Source: Streptomyces sp. UW30 (GTDB lineage Bacteria > Actinomycetota > Actinomycetes > Streptomycetales > Streptomycetaceae). Taken from it: a stretch of 59,997 nucleotides of DNA. The stretch covers positions 66,948 to 126,944 of the forward strand of contig NZ_RDBN01000020.1 in NCBI RefSeq assembly GCF_008042075.1, read 5' to 3'. Positions 1-9,307 of this stretch are shown here, piece after piece. Position 1 is the first letter of the stretch. Each line of letters starts with the position of its first letter. Below the pieces are notes generated by a model. That model made no database searches. It saw nothing but the letters and a program-made list of their open reading frames with translations, and had not been told where the DNA came from. The position numbers and the translations under genes were made by a program.

Positions 1-1332
1 GCGGTCGGCGGGGCGGCCGGGGCCGAAGACCGCGGACAGGGCGCGGCCCTCGATGGGGTCGCCCAGCCTGGTGCCGGTGCCGTGCGCCTCGATGTGGTCG
101 ACGTCCTGCGGCTGGAGCCCGGCCGCGTCGAGGGCCGCGCGCAGCACCCGTTCCTGCGCCGGGCCGTTGGGGGCGCTCAGGCCCTGGCTGCGGCCGTCCT
201 GGTTGATCGCCGAGCCCTTGACCACCGCGAGGACCCGGTCGCAGTCGCGGCGCGCGTCCGCCAGCCGCTTGAGCAGCACCACGCCGCAGCCCTCGGCCCA
301 CACCACGCCGTCGGCGTCGGCCGAGAAGGGGCTGCACCGCCCGGACGGCGACAGCCCGCGCAGCCTGCTGAACTCGACGTGCCCGCGCGGCGTCACCAGC
401 AGCGTGGCACCGCCGGCCAGCGCGAGGTCGCACTCCCCGCCCGCCAGGGCGCGTGCCGCCAGATGCAGGGCGACGAGGGACGACGAGCAGGCGGTGTCGA
501 CGGTGACCGCCGGGCCCTGGAGGCCGAGGGTGTAGGAGATACGGCCGGACGCCACGCTGGACGCCGAGCCGGTGCCGACGTGCCCGTCGAGCTGGTCCAG
601 GGCGGCCGAGGCCAGGTAGCCGCTGTCGTACAGACCGATGTAGACGCCCGTGGAGCTGCCGCTCAGCGTCTCCGGGACGATCCCGGCGCGTTCGATCGCC
701 TCCCAGCCGGTCGACAGGAGCAGCCGCTGCTGGGGGTCCATGGCGGCGGCTTCGCGGGGCGATATCCCGAAGAAGGCCGCGTCGAAGCGGTCGATGCCGG
801 AGAGGTAGCCGCCGTGCAGCGAGTAGGCCTTGCCGGTGGCCTCCGGGTCGGGGTCGTGCAGCTCCCGGGTGTCCCAACGGCCCGCCGGTACCTCGCTGAT
901 GGCGTCCTCGCCCTCGGCCAGCAGCCGCCACAGCGCCTCGGGATCGTCCGCGCCGCCGGGGAACCGGCAGGCCATGGAGATGATGGCGATGTCGTCGTCG
1001 GCCCGCGCGGGCGTCTCGCCGGGCGGCGCGGCCGGCACCGACGCGGGTGTGGGCGGGTCGGCGAACACCGCCTCGGCGAGTGCCGCGATGGTGGGGTGGT
1101 TGAACACCAGGGAGGGGTCCAGGGGCCGGCCGGTCGACGCGGACAGGTCAGCCGCCAGGGTCACCAACTGCCGTGATCCGAGTCCGAATTCGGCGATCGG
1201 CCGGTCCGGGTCGACGGCCAGCGGGTCGAGCCCGGCCGCATCGGCGACGGCCGACTCCAGCCAGATCCGCACGCCCTCCGCAGTGGTCAGGGACGGCTCG
1301 GTGGACTGCTTCGGGGACTCGTGCGCAGGCAT
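1..1332 (-). CDS. Type I polyketide synthase, N-terminal ACP-KS part (truncated by window edge)
   Basis: The reading frame starts at the ATG at 1332 and is open to base 1, so only the first 444 residues are seen. Residues about 10-90 form an acyl carrier protein with the pantetheine serine in FGLGSRQL (Ser53). A proline-rich linker follows, then a ketosynthase from about residue 105 that opens with the [13 protein letters not shown] signature and has the catalytic Cys282 in DTACSSSL and the first active-site histidine in the EAHGTGT motif. An N-terminal ACP ahead of KS is the arrangement of mycobacterial FAAL-partnered synthases (PpsA, Pks13 type), in which a fatty-acyl-AMP ligase loads the ACP directly. 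The FAAL gene lies 168 bases upstream on the same strand, which supports that pairing. The domains after KS are outside the window. Confidence 0.93.
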   Translation of the reverse strand, partial: MPAHESPKQSTEPSLTTAEGVRIWLESAVADAAGLDPLAVDPDRPIAEFGLGSRQLVTLAADLSASTGRPLDPSLVFNHPTIAALAEAVFADPPTPASVPAAPPGETPARADDDIAIISMACRFPGGADDPEALWRLLAEGEDAISEVPAGRWDTRELHDPDPEATGKAYSLHGGYLSGIDRFDAAFFGISPREAAAMDPQQRLLLSTGWEAIERAGIVPETLSGSSTGVYIGLYDSGYLASAALDQLDGHVGTGSASSVASGRISYTLGLQGPAVTVDTACSSSLVALHLAARALAGGECDLALAGGATLLVTPRGHVEFSRLRGLSPSGRCSPFSADADGVVWAEGCGVVLLKRLADARRDCDRVLAVVKGSAINQDGRSQGLSAPNGPAQERVLRAALDAAGLQPQDVDHIEAHGTGTRLGDPIEGRALSAVFGPGRPADR

Positions 1333-1500
1333 CTAGACAGGTGTCCTCGTGGATTTCGGCAAAGGGCGGGGCGGTGGCCGTACGACCCATGGGGCTCGCG
1401 TGCCGGTACGGCCGCTGCTGCCGTCGTACGGTGGATGCGCGCGGCGTGCGACGAGCGGGCGGGCGCAGCGGCGGGCGACGTCAGGTGACGGCAGGCGGTG

Positions 1501-3252
1501 TCAGCTCACGGCGGGCGCGGCGATCACGGCGAGCTTGCCCTCCAGATAGGCCGCCCGGGAGGCGCGGCGCTGGATCTTGCCGCTGGACGTCTTGGGGATG
1601 GTGCCCGGCTGGACCAGGACGACGTCGCGCACGGACACGCCGTGGGCCTCGCCGATGCCGCTGCGGACGACGTCGATGATCTTCTCGGCCTCGGAGGACG
1701 CGTCCGGCGCGATCTCGGCGATCAGGACGGCCTGTTCGCCGACCGCTCCCTCCTCGCCCGCGTCGCCCCCGTCGCCTGCGTCGACGGAGAACGCGGCGGT
1801 GCAGCCGGGACGCAGGGCGGGGTGGGCCATCTCGGCGGTGAGTTCCAGGTCCTGCGGGTAGTGGTTGCGGCCGTCGATGACGATGAGGTCCTTGAGGCGG
1901 CCGGTGACGAACAGCTCGCCGTCGCGCAGGAATCCGAGGTCGCCGGTGCGCAGGAAGCGGCCGTCATGGCCGGTCAGGGTGGCGCGGAAGGTCTCGCGGG
2001 TGGCGAGCGCGTTGCGCCAGTAGCCCTTGGCGACGCTCGCGCCGCGCACCCATATCTCGCCGGTCTCGCCCTCGGGCAGTTCCTCGTGCCGTTCGGGGTC
2101 GGCGATGGCGACGGTGACATCGGGTCCCGGGCGGCCGCAGCTGACGGCCGCGGCGTCCCACTGGCCGGCGTGCGGGCCGGTTTCGGGGGCCTGGAGCAGG
2201 GTGGGCGGGGTGTGGACGGTGCTGCCGGTGACCATCAGGGTGGCCTCGGCGAGGCCGTAGCAGGGGTAGAGGGACTCGCGGCGGAATCCGGCCGGGGCGA
2301 AGGTGTCCGTGAAGCGGCGCAGGGTGGCGGCGCGTACGGGTTCGGCGCCGTTGAAGGCGACCTTCCAGCTGCCGAGGTCGAGGCCGTCGAGGAGTCCGGG
2401 GGTGGCGTGCTTGAGGCAGAGCTCGTACGCGAAGTTGGGGCCGCCGCTGGTGTGCGGGCGGTAGTGGCTGATCGCGGTCAGCCACCGCTCGGGCCGCTGG
2501 AGGAAGTGCAGCGGCGAGAAGAGGGTGGCGGTCGCGCCGAGGTACACGGTGTTGAGGACCGGGCCTATGAGGCCCATGTCGTGGTACACGGGCAGCCAGC
2601 TGACGAACATCTCGTGGCCGTATTCCTCGAGGACATCCGGCGTGTGGCCCATGCGTTCGGTGATGACGCGCTCGTTGTCCAGCAGGTTTCCGTGGGTGAC
2701 CATCACGCCGCGCGGGGCGGAGGTGGAGCCGGAGGTGTACTGGAGGAAGGCGACGGAGTCGGCGGTGAGGTCGGGCTCGCGCCAGGAGGCGGCCGCCTCG
2801 TCGGGGAGGTCCTCGGTGGCCACGCAGGTGACGTCGGCGAGTTCGGGCAGGTGTTCCGCGAGGCCGGACAGGGCGTTGATCACCTCGCGTCCCCCCAGGA
2901 TCACCTTGGCGTCGGCGTCGGCGATGAGCCGCTTCATCCGGGTCAGGGCGCGGTGGTTCTGGGTGCGGCCCTGGGGCGGGACGCCCGGCACGGCGACCAC
3001 CCCGGCCGCGAGGCAGCCGAGGTAGCCGCAGATGAACTCGGGGCCGGGCGGGTACAGCAGCATGGCGCGGGTGCCGGCGAGGCCGCGCTCCTGGAGCCAG
3101 GCCGCGACGGCCCGGGAGCGCTCGGCGAGACGGCCGTAGGAGATCTCCTGGGTCTCGCCGTCGGGGTCGCCGGTCGCGAGGTAGCGGTAGGCGGTTCGGT
3201 CGGGGTTGTGGGCGGCGTGCTGGGACAGCAGATCGACCAGGGATCGAACCAT
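1501..3252 (-). CDS. Stand-alone fatty-acyl-AMP ligase (FAAL)
   Basis: This 583-residue adenylate-forming enzyme should activate a carboxylic acid as acyl-AMP and pass it to an ACP. The ATP-binding loop reads QYTSGSTSAPRG, the mid-domain motif is CYGLAEAT, and RTGDLGFL with GRLKDLIVIDGRNHYPQDLE is the FAAL version of the A7/A8 region. The C-terminal lysine lies in PKTSSGKIQRR. I chose the ATG at 3252 because AGGTGA precedes it and MVRSLVDLL is a normal FAAL start; an in-frame ATG at 3276 lacks a ribosome site. The gene precedes and is co-directional with the ACP-KS synthase, so it probably loads Ser53 of that protein. Substrate chain length cannot be read from the sequence. Confidence 0.93.
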   Translation of the reverse strand: MVRSLVDLLSQHAAHNPDRTAYRYLATGDPDGETQEISYGRLAERSRAVAAWLQERGLAGTRAMLLYPPGPEFICGYLGCLAAGVVAVPGVPPQGRTQNHRALTRMKRLIADADAKVILGGREVINALSGLAEHLPELADVTCVATEDLPDEAAASWREPDLTADSVAFLQYTSGSTSAPRGVMVTHGNLLDNERVITERMGHTPDVLEEYGHEMFVSWLPVYHDMGLIGPVLNTVYLGATATLFSPLHFLQRPERWLTAISHYRPHTSGGPNFAYELCLKHATPGLLDGLDLGSWKVAFNGAEPVRAATLRRFTDTFAPAGFRRESLYPCYGLAEATLMVTGSTVHTPPTLLQAPETGPHAGQWDAAAVSCGRPGPDVTVAIADPERHEELPEGETGEIWVRGASVAKGYWRNALATRETFRATLTGHDGRFLRTGDLGFLRDGELFVTGRLKDLIVIDGRNHYPQDLELTAEMAHPALRPGCTAAFSVDAGDGGDAGEEGAVGEQAVLIAEIAPDASSEAEKIIDVVRSGIGEAHGVSVRDVVLVQPGTIPKTSSGKIQRRASRAAYLEGKLAVIAAPAVS

Positions 3253-3754
3253 GTTGCGAGTCTCACCTGTCTGCATCGATGGGCGACGAACCGGAGTTCG
3301 CGCCAGGTGCTGGAAGGGTGCGGACGCCTCGGTCGGTCCGGCCCCCTTGCCGAACGTCCGTCTCGACGACCCGCCCAGGGGTCACGGCACCGCTGTGCCG
3401 ACCCCCCGGCATCCCCCCGTCCGGCTTGCTACCGGTGAGTAACACCATAGCAACTCCCCGGAGTTCGACAGGCCGAACGCAAGTAAACCCTACGTATCCA
3501 TAGCGGGTTGACGCAGCGGGGGTCCCTCGACACGCCGTTACACGCCGCTTGAGACGCCAACTCGGGCCTGCCGTACGGCAATTCAGACAGTCCGCGCAGA
3601 AGTGAGCAGAGTCCCTTCACTTTCGAAGCGAAGTATCCGTCCACCGTGCGAGATCGGTCGATGACGGTGTGTACTGTGCTGCGAGCGGCCCTCCCGACGG
3701 CCCTCGGAACCAGCCCTGCCCGACTGCCCCGACCGACCTCTGGAAACCGACTCG
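3253..3754. other. Divergent intergenic region between FAAL and conservon operons
   Basis: About 500 bases without a convincing gene. The region must hold promoters for the leftward FAAL-PKS genes and the rightward conservon. It contains an inverted repeat at 3426-3453 (listed separately). A TAGGGT hexamer on the minus strand near 3484-3489 could be a -10 box for the FAAL gene, and a TACTGT at 3672-3677 on the plus strand could serve cvnA. Neither has a good -35 match. The short open frames here have poor codon use and no ribosome sites. Confidence 0.5.
3426..3453. promoter_or_regulatory. Two-part inverted repeat, candidate operator upstream of FAAL-PKS
   Basis: Outer arms TTGCTA (3426-3431) and TAGCAA (3448-3453) and inner arms GGTG (3434-3437) and CACC (3443-3446) form a nested inverted repeat with a one-base asymmetry between the arms. 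The size suits a dimeric regulator of the TetR or GntR kind. It lies about 175 bases upstream of the FAAL start. No regulator gene adjoins it, so the partner is unknown. Confidence 0.4.
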
Positions 3755-5332
3755 ATGATCGAACTACCGGACCTGGCGACCGGCGGTCTCGCCGTCGGCA
3801 TGCTGTCCGCACTCGCCTTGGGCGGCGGGCTGCTGCGCGCACAGCGACAACAGGCGCGCCAGCGCGCCGAGATCGACGCGCTGCGTCGGCAACTCGACGG
3901 AGCGGTGAAGGCGTTCACGGCCGAGATCGAGCATCTGGCGGCCCGGCGTGTTCCGGCCGCCGCCCAGCAGCTCACGCATCTCCATGTCCCCGTGCCGGGC
4001 CCCCTGCATCCGCAGACCGCCGGCTCGCCCCTGGGCCCGGCGCTGGAGCACGTGCTCAACGGGCTGCGCGTCGAGTTGGTGGCGCAGCGCACCCGCGTCG
4101 ACGCCGCCGCACAGGCCGGTATGCGCGGGGCGACACGTGAGATCCAGGCGGCCCTGTACCGGCTCCAGGACGCCCTGCGCGGACTTCAGCAGAAGTACGA
4201 CGACCCCGAGTTGACGCAGACGCTGTTCCAACTCGACCACGAGAACGAGCAGTCGCTGCGCCGGGCGCAGGTCGCCGCCGTGGTGTGCGGGGCCTGGGTC
4301 GGGCTCGCCCGCGAGGAGTCGCACCTGGTGGACGCGGTGACCGGCGGCCAGGCCCGGCTCGCCGGCTATCACCGGATCCGGATCCACAACCACCTCACCG
4401 CGGGCACCGGGCTCGTCTCCCACGCGGTGGAGCCGGTCGCGATCATCGTCACCGAGCTCCTCGACAACGCCCTGCGGCACTCCGCTCCGGACACCGACAT
4501 CGTGGTCAACCTGGAGCACGTCCATCACGGCGTCTGTGTCACGGTGGACGACGCGGGCCTGGGCATGACCCAGGACGAACGCGCCCGCGCGCAGCGGTTG
4601 GTGGCGGGATCCGAGCCGATCCTCCTGACCGAGCTCGGCGATCCGCCGCGCATGGGTCTCGCCGCGATCGGGCAGCTGACCCGGCAGTTCGATCTGAGCG
4701 TCGATCTGTCCTCGCCTTCGCCGTACGGCGGCGTGCGGGCGGTGCTGCGGGTGGACAGCCACCTGCTCAGCCATGTCGACCCCGACGAGCGGCCTCCAGC
4801 GGCCAGCGCGCCCCGCTCCACCCGCCCGGCCGGCCGGGACACGCGGGGTACCGAGGACACCCCGAGCACGCGGGACACCCGCGACGAGGCGACCGGCGAA
4901 ACCCGAGGCGAGGCGTCCCCCGACGCACGGCCGCACACGTCCGCCGCCTCCCCCACCGAACTCCCCGCCGCCGCCCACGGATACGGCGCCGAGCACGACA
5001 ACGCCTCCGACGCCGTGTCCGGGCATCACGGGCCACGGGACACCGGCGGTCTGCCGCAGCGCCGGCGCCGTACGCGGATGGCCGCCCTGCCCGACGACGC
5101 GCCCGCGCCGAGACCCGCCGAGCGCCGCCCCGAGCAGGCCGCGGCCGCGCTGGGTGCGCTGCAGGCCGGCACCGCCGCGGCCCGCGGCGCAGCCGGTGAG
5201 TCCGGCGGCGACGACGCCTCCACCGCCGTACCGCGACCTCTGCGAACGGATCGCGGACAGGACGAAGCCGTCGCACAGGACACCGATCAGACCGAACGTG
5301 ATCATGACCACGAAGGGGGAACGGCTCGATGA
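3755..5332 (+). CDS. cvnA: Conservon sensor histidine-kinase-like protein CvnA
   Basis: This 525-residue protein is the first gene of a conservon, a module in which a membrane sensor kinase works with a roadblock protein, a DUF742 protein and a small GTPase. One hydrophobic segment lies at residues about 8-28, followed by a charged, probably coiled-coil stretch. The histidine-kinase-type ATPase domain is near residues 225-335, with the N-box TELLDNALRHS, a DDAGLGM motif and a G-box near RMGLAAIGQL. The C-terminal 180 residues are acidic and Pro/Ala-rich and probably disordered. No clear dimerisation H-box is visible, as is common in CvnA proteins. The stop overlaps the cvnB start (ATGA), so translation is coupled. 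Confidence 0.9.
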   Translation: MIELPDLATGGLAVGMLSALALGGGLLRAQRQQARQRAEIDALRRQLDGAVKAFTAEIEHLAARRVPAAAQQLTHLHVPVPGPLHPQTAGSPLGPALEHVLNGLRVELVAQRTRVDAAAQAGMRGATREIQAALYRLQDALRGLQQKYDDPELTQTLFQLDHENEQSLRRAQVAAVVCGAWVGLAREESHLVDAVTGGQARLAGYHRIRIHNHLTAGTGLVSHAVEPVAIIVTELLDNALRHSAPDTDIVVNLEHVHHGVCVTVDDAGLGMTQDERARAQRLVAGSEPILLTELGDPPRMGLAAIGQLTRQFDLSVDLSSPSPYGGVRAVLRVDSHLLSHVDPDERPPAASAPRSTRPAGRDTRGTEDTPSTRDTRDEATGETRGEASPDARPHTSAASPTELPAAAHGYGAEHDNASDAVSGHHGPRDTGGLPQRRRRTRMAALPDDAPAPRPAERRPEQAAAALGALQAGTAAARGAAGESGGDDASTAVPRPLRTDRGQDEAVAQDTDQTERDHDHEGGTAR

Positions 5333-5751
5333 CCAGCCGCGAGGCAGGAGACACGGCCTGGGTGCTCGAACCGATCCTGCAGGTGCCGCATGTGGTGGCC
5401 GCCGTGCTGCTCACGCGGGACGGGCTGGTGACCGGGTACACGGACGCGCTCACCCAGCCGTCGGCCGAGCGGGTGGCCGCGATCACCAGCACCGTGCAGG
5501 GGGCGTGCCGTACGGCGGCCGCCGCGTTCGCCGACCGGGAACGGGCCGAGGTGCGGCAGGTCGTGATCGAGTCCGACCACGGGTACGTGCTGATCGTGCC
5601 GACCGACCACGGCTCCTGTGTCGCCGCGTACGGGGACGCGGAGGTGCGCCTGGACATACTCGCGCACCGGGTGCACTCGCAGGTGGCGCGGCTGGGTGAG
5701 AAGGCGATGGCCGCCGCGCCCAGAGGCGGCGACGGCGGCGCGTCGGCATGA
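5329..5751 (+). CDS. cvnB: Roadblock/LC7 domain protein CvnB
   Basis: A 140-residue protein made almost entirely of a roadblock/LC7 fold. Typical family stretches are the early HVVAAVLLTRDGLV strand and the later VLIVPTDHGSCVAAYGD region. In actinobacterial conservons this protein binds CvnD and probably modulates its nucleotide state. It starts in the cvnA stop codon and ends in the cvnC start codon (both ATGA junctions). Size, order and motifs leave little doubt; signal and target are unknown. Confidence 0.9.
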   Translation: MTSREAGDTAWVLEPILQVPHVVAAVLLTRDGLVTGYTDALTQPSAERVAAITSTVQGACRTAAAAFADRERAEVRQVVIESDHGYVLIVPTDHGSCVAAYGDAEVRLDILAHRVHSQVARLGEKAMAAAPRGGDGGASA

Positions 5752-6110
5752 CCGGCCGCCGTGGCGGCCGCCCCCTGGTTCCCGCGTATCTGTCGACCGG
5801 CGGCGTGGCCCGGCCCAGCCGCTCCCATCTGGAGCGGCTGTCGGTGCTCAGCAGCACCGGCGCGGCCGCGCCCGCCGGTCTGCCCGCCGCCCAACTCGCC
5901 CTGCTGGACGCCCTGGACGACGGTTCGCTCACGGTGGTGGAGGCGGCGGCGCTGCTGCGGCTGCCCGTGTCCGCCGTACGCGTCCTCGCGGGTGAGCTCC
6001 TCGACCGGGAACTGGCGTCGTCCCGCGCGCCGATTCCGCCCGCCGAACGCTTCGACCCCGACCTGCTGAAGAGAGTGGCCGATGGCCTTCGCGCCCTCAA
6101 GCACACCTAG
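5748..6110 (+). CDS. cvnC: DUF742 winged-helix protein CvnC
   Basis: A 120-residue DUF742 protein, the third component of the conservon. The RPLVPAYLSTGG segment near the N terminus and the winged-helix-like tail (VVEAAALLRLPVSAVRVLAGELLDR) are typical of the family. Its biochemical role is not established; family members are found in a complex with the other Cvn proteins. The 3' end overlaps the start of cvnD by 29 bases in another frame. Confidence 0.88.
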   Translation: MTGRRGGRPLVPAYLSTGGVARPSRSHLERLSVLSSTGAAAPAGLPAAQLALLDALDDGSLTVVEAAALLRLPVSAVRVLAGELLDRELASSRAPIPPAERFDPDLLKRVADGLRALKHT

Positions 6111-6720
6111 CACCACCGGCGATGCCCCGCCTGCGACCGGGGACATCCACCTGCCCGACACCGCCCGTGACCTGGTCAAGATCCTGGTGGCCGGCCCGTT
6201 CGGGGTGGGCAAGACGACCCTGATCGGTTCCGTCTCCGAGATCCGGCCGCTGCACACCGAGGAGCCGATCAGCGAGGCGTCCGCGCCGCTGGACGATCTG
6301 GCCGGGGTGCGCGACAAGGCGACGACCACCGTCGCCGTCGACTTCGGCCGGATCAGCCTGCCGGGCGGAGTCGTGCTGTATCTGTTCGGCACGCCCGGGC
6401 AGGAGCGGTTCCGGGCACTGTGGGACGACATCGCCTACGGCGCGCTGGGGGCGCTCGTCCTGGTCGACAGCCGTCGGATCGACGCGTCGTTCGATGTGCT
6501 GGGGCTGGTGGAGGAGTCGGGGCTGCCGTACGCGGTCGCCTTCAACGCCTTTCCGGACTCGCCCCGGCACCATACCGAGGAACAGCTGCGCGCCGCCCTG
6601 GACCTGGCGGCGGGCACACCGATGGTGACGTGTGACGCGCGCGACGCCGACTCGTCGGTCGACGCGCTGCTCGCGCTGGTCCAGCACCTGATCGACCGTC
6701 ATGCTCCGGAGGGCCGTTGA
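6082..6720 (+). CDS. cvnD: Small Ras-like GTPase CvnD
   Basis: A 212-residue GTP-binding protein. The P-loop reads GPFGVGKTT (residues about 37-45) and the switch II motif GTPGQERF. The usual NKxD base-recognition motif is replaced by a looser FNAFPD, as is common in bacterial CvnD/MglA-like proteins. It is the presumed output switch of the conservon, controlled by CvnA-C. The start lies within the end of cvnC and the stop overlaps the TTG start of the next P450 gene, so the whole conservon and its P450 genes look like one translationally coupled operon. Confidence 0.92.
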   Translation: MAFAPSSTPSTTGDAPPATGDIHLPDTARDLVKILVAGPFGVGKTTLIGSVSEIRPLHTEEPISEASAPLDDLAGVRDKATTTVAVDFGRISLPGGVVLYLFGTPGQERFRALWDDIAYGALGALVLVDSRRIDASFDVLGLVEESGLPYAVAFNAFPDSPRHHTEEQLRAALDLAAGTPMVTCDARDADSSVDALLALVQHLIDRHAPEGR

Positions 6721-7955
6721 CCACCCACTCCCCCGACCGGCAGGCCTTCTCCCGCTCGGAGCCCGTGCGGCTGTGGGAGGACGGCTTCGCACTGGATCCG
6801 TACCCCTACTACGACGCCCTGCGCGCCCAGGGCCCGGTCGGCTGGGCCGAGTTGGCGCCGGGTGTGCCGGCGTACGTCGTCACCGACCGGCGGGCGGCGC
6901 TGGACCTGCTGCGCGACTCGGACACGTTCTCGCACGATCCGCGGCCGTGGGAGGCCACCGTCGCCGACGACTCGCCGGTCCTCGGCATGATGCGCTGGCG
7001 GCCCAACTCCCTGTTCGCCGACGGGGCCGCCCATGTCCGCTACCGCGCCTCGCTGATCGACACCTTCGACCGGATCGAGCCGCACGACCTGCGGGCCCGG
7101 GTGCACCGGGCGGTGCGGGTGCTGGTCGGCCGGTTCGGGCCGCAGGGCGAGGCCGACCTGGTGACCGACTTCGCCCGGCCGCTGATGGCGCTGGTGTTCA
7201 ACAGCCTCTTCGGGCTGCCCGACAGCGACAGCGACCGGCTCAACGCGGCGCTGGGCAAGATGATGGAGGGCGGCGCCGAAGCGGCCGAGGGCGAGGCGGA
7301 GTTCGGCGGTTACGTACTGGAGCTGATCGCGGCCAAGAGCGAGCAGCGGGGCGACGACCTGCCGAGCCGGCTGCTGGACCACCCCGCCGGGCTCACCCCC
7401 GAGGAGGTCACCTGGCAGGTGTTCCTCACCCTCGGCGCCGGCCACGAGCCGACGGCCAACCTGGTGTCGAACGCGCTCTCCCGCATCCTCGGCAACCCGC
7501 TGTACTACTCCACCCTGACCAGCGGGGCCCGCCCGGTGACGGACGCGGTGGTGGAGGTGCTGCACCACGAGACGCCGCTGGCCAACTACGGCATCCACTA
7601 CGCGCGCAGCCCGGTGTCCTTCCATGGCGCGTGGATCAGAGCCGCGGTGCCGGTGGTCGTGTCCTACGGGGCACTCGCGCACTTCGCCGAGCGGGAGGTC
7701 ACCAGCGGGCGCCATCCCCGGGACGCCTCGCATCTGTCGTGGTCGGCGGGCCCGCACGCCTGCCCGGTGCGGCAGCACACGCTGCTCATCGCCACCGAGG
7801 CGATCGAGCGGCTCACGCAGTGGCTGCCCGACCTGGAGCCGGTCCTGCCCCGGGAGCGCCTGACCTGGCGGCCCGGCCCCTTCCATCGCTCGCTGACCTC
7901 ACTGCCCGTCCGGTTCAGCCCTCGCTCCCCCGACCAGCCAGGAGTTCCGTCGTGA
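6717..7955 (+). CDS. Conservon-associated cytochrome P450 lacking the ExxR arginine (CYP157-like)
   Basis: This 412-residue P450 has an I-helix [12 protein letters not shown] and a heme loop [11 protein letters not shown] (Cys349). In the K-helix the normally invariant ExxR reads EVLH (Glu280, His283), so the arginine is missing. From memory, CYP157 enzymes of Streptomyces conservons also lack ExxR and sit next to a CYP154, so I place it there by inference. I use the TTG start at 6717, which overlaps the cvnD stop and follows GGAGGG; no better in-frame ATG is close. The stop overlaps the next P450 start (GTGA). It may be a heme sensor or a non-classical oxygenase rather than a normal monooxygenase. 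Confidence 0.88.
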   Translation: MTTHSPDRQAFSRSEPVRLWEDGFALDPYPYYDALRAQGPVGWAELAPGVPAYVVTDRRAALDLLRDSDTFSHDPRPWEATVADDSPVLGMMRWRPNSLFADGAAHVRYRASLIDTFDRIEPHDLRARVHRAVRVLVGRFGPQGEADLVTDFARPLMALVFNSLFGLPDSDSDRLNAALGKMMEGGAEAAEGEAEFGGYVLELIAAKSEQRGDDLPSRLLDHPAGLTPEEVTWQVFLTLGAGHEPTANLVSNALSRILGNPLYYSTLTSGARPVTDAVVEVLHHETPLANYGIHYARSPVSFHGAWIRAAVPVVVSYGALAHFAEREVTSGRHPRDASHLSWSAGPHACPVRQHTLLIATEAIERLTQWLPDLEPVLPRERLTWRPGPFHRSLTSLPVRFSPRSPDQPGVPS

Positions 7956-9184
7956 CCGTGACCGACCGCACCGACCGACTCGCCATCGACCCGTTCGGCG
8001 CCGACATCCCCGGCGAGAGCGCCCGGCTGCGTGCCCTCGGCCCGCTCGTGCCCGTGGAGCTGCCGGGCGGCATCCCCGCGTGGGCGCCGACGGGCTACGA
8101 CACGCTGAAGGAACTCATCCTCGATCCCCGGGTCAGCAAGGATCCCCGGCAGCACTGGCGACTGTGGCCCGAGATCGGCGAACACCCCTCCTGGGCCTGG
8201 ATCCTGGGCTGGGTCGGCGTCATCAACATGCTCTCGACGTACGGCGCCGACCACACCCGGCTGCGCAAGCTGGTCGCCCCGAGCTTCACCCAGCGGCGCA
8301 CGGAGATGATGCGGCCGCGCGTCGAGGCGATCACCGCGGAGCTGCTCGACGCCCTGGACAAGGGCGACGCGGAGGTCGATCTGAAGGCCGGGTTCGCCCA
8401 TCCCCTGCCGATGCGAATGATCTGCGAACTGTTCGGCGTCCCCGAGGAGTTGCAGGAGGCGACCGCGACCCTCATCGCCGCGATCATGGACACCTCCGAC
8501 CCGAGTCCGGAGCACGCCGCGTTCGTGCAGGAGCAGATCGGTACGGTGCTGCCCGCGCTCATCGCCCACCGCAGCGAGCACCCCGGGGACGATCTGACGA
8601 CCGAGCTGATCCGGGTGCGGGACGAGGACGGCGACCGCCTCAGCGACGAGGAGTTGCTATACACGCTGCTGCTGGTGATCGGGGCCGGGTTCGAGACGAC
8701 GGTCAATCTGATCGGCAACGCGGTCGTCGCCCTGCTGACCCATCCCGAGCAGCTGGCGGCCGTACGGTCCGGGGAGATCGGCTGGGACGCGGTGATCGAC
8801 GAGACCCTGCGGGTGCACCCGTCGATCGCTTCGCTGCCCCTGCGCTTCGCCGTCCATGACATCGAGGTCGGGGACGTGACCATCGCGGCCGGGGACGCCA
8901 TCATCACGACGTATGCCGCCGCGGGTGTGGATCCGGCGCACTACGGCCCGGACGCCGACACCTTCGACGCGTCGCGCGGGGCCGACGACCACATGGCCTT
9001 CGGGATCGGGGTGCACCGGTGCATCGGCGCGCCGCTGGCCCGGGTCGAGGCGTTGACGGCGCTGCCCGCCCTCTTCGACCGCTTCCCCGACCTGCGGCTG
9101 GCCGTCGGCGAGGAGGAGCTGCGTCAGGTGCCGTCGTTCATCGCGTTCGGCTGGCGGGAGATCCCGGTGCACTTGCGGGGATGA
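7952..9184 (+). CDS. Cytochrome P450, conservon-associated (CYP154-like)
   Basis: A 410-residue P450 with all canonical elements: GAGFETTVN in the I-helix, ExxR as ETLR, and the heme-binding loop [12 protein letters not shown] (Cys357). The GTG start at 7952 overlaps the stop of the preceding P450, so the pair is translationally coupled behind cvnA-D. This order (cvnABCD plus two P450 genes, the first atypical and the second normal) is a known conservon layout in Streptomyces. No ferredoxin gene is attached, so electrons must come from elsewhere, possibly from the set at 49187-50556. The substrate is unknown. Confidence 0.92.
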   Translation: MTVTDRTDRLAIDPFGADIPGESARLRALGPLVPVELPGGIPAWAPTGYDTLKELILDPRVSKDPRQHWRLWPEIGEHPSWAWILGWVGVINMLSTYGADHTRLRKLVAPSFTQRRTEMMRPRVEAITAELLDALDKGDAEVDLKAGFAHPLPMRMICELFGVPEELQEATATLIAAIMDTSDPSPEHAAFVQEQIGTVLPALIAHRSEHPGDDLTTELIRVRDEDGDRLSDEELLYTLLLVIGAGFETTVNLIGNAVVALLTHPEQLAAVRSGEIGWDAVIDETLRVHPSIASLPLRFAVHDIEVGDVTIAAGDAIITTYAAAGVDPAHYGPDADTFDASRGADDHMAFGIGVHRCIGAPLARVEALTALPALFDRFPDLRLAVGEEELRQVPSFIAFGWREIPVHLRG

Positions 9185-9196
9185 CCGTTCGGGCGT

Positions 9197-9215
9197 GGGG
9201 ACCCGACCGGTCCCC
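9197..9215 (+). terminator. Candidate terminator after the conservon operon
   Basis: A perfect 7-bp stem, GGGGACC (9197-9203) with GGTCCCC (9209-9215) and a 5-base loop, starts 13 bases after the last operon stop codon. There is no U-tract, which is usual for Streptomyces terminators. Confidence 0.5.
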
Positions 9216-9307
9216 CGTTCCGGTCGTGCCCCCACGGAGAGTCGAACTTACGTCTGCGACGCAAGGATTGGGTATCGCGTCGGTGCCCACTGCGGGGCCC
9301 GCGGGAC

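Noticed and set aside
82..1176. Long open frame on the plus strand over the PKS fragment
   Set aside because: It is the antisense of the ACP-KS coding region, with no recognisable domain and no ribosome site.
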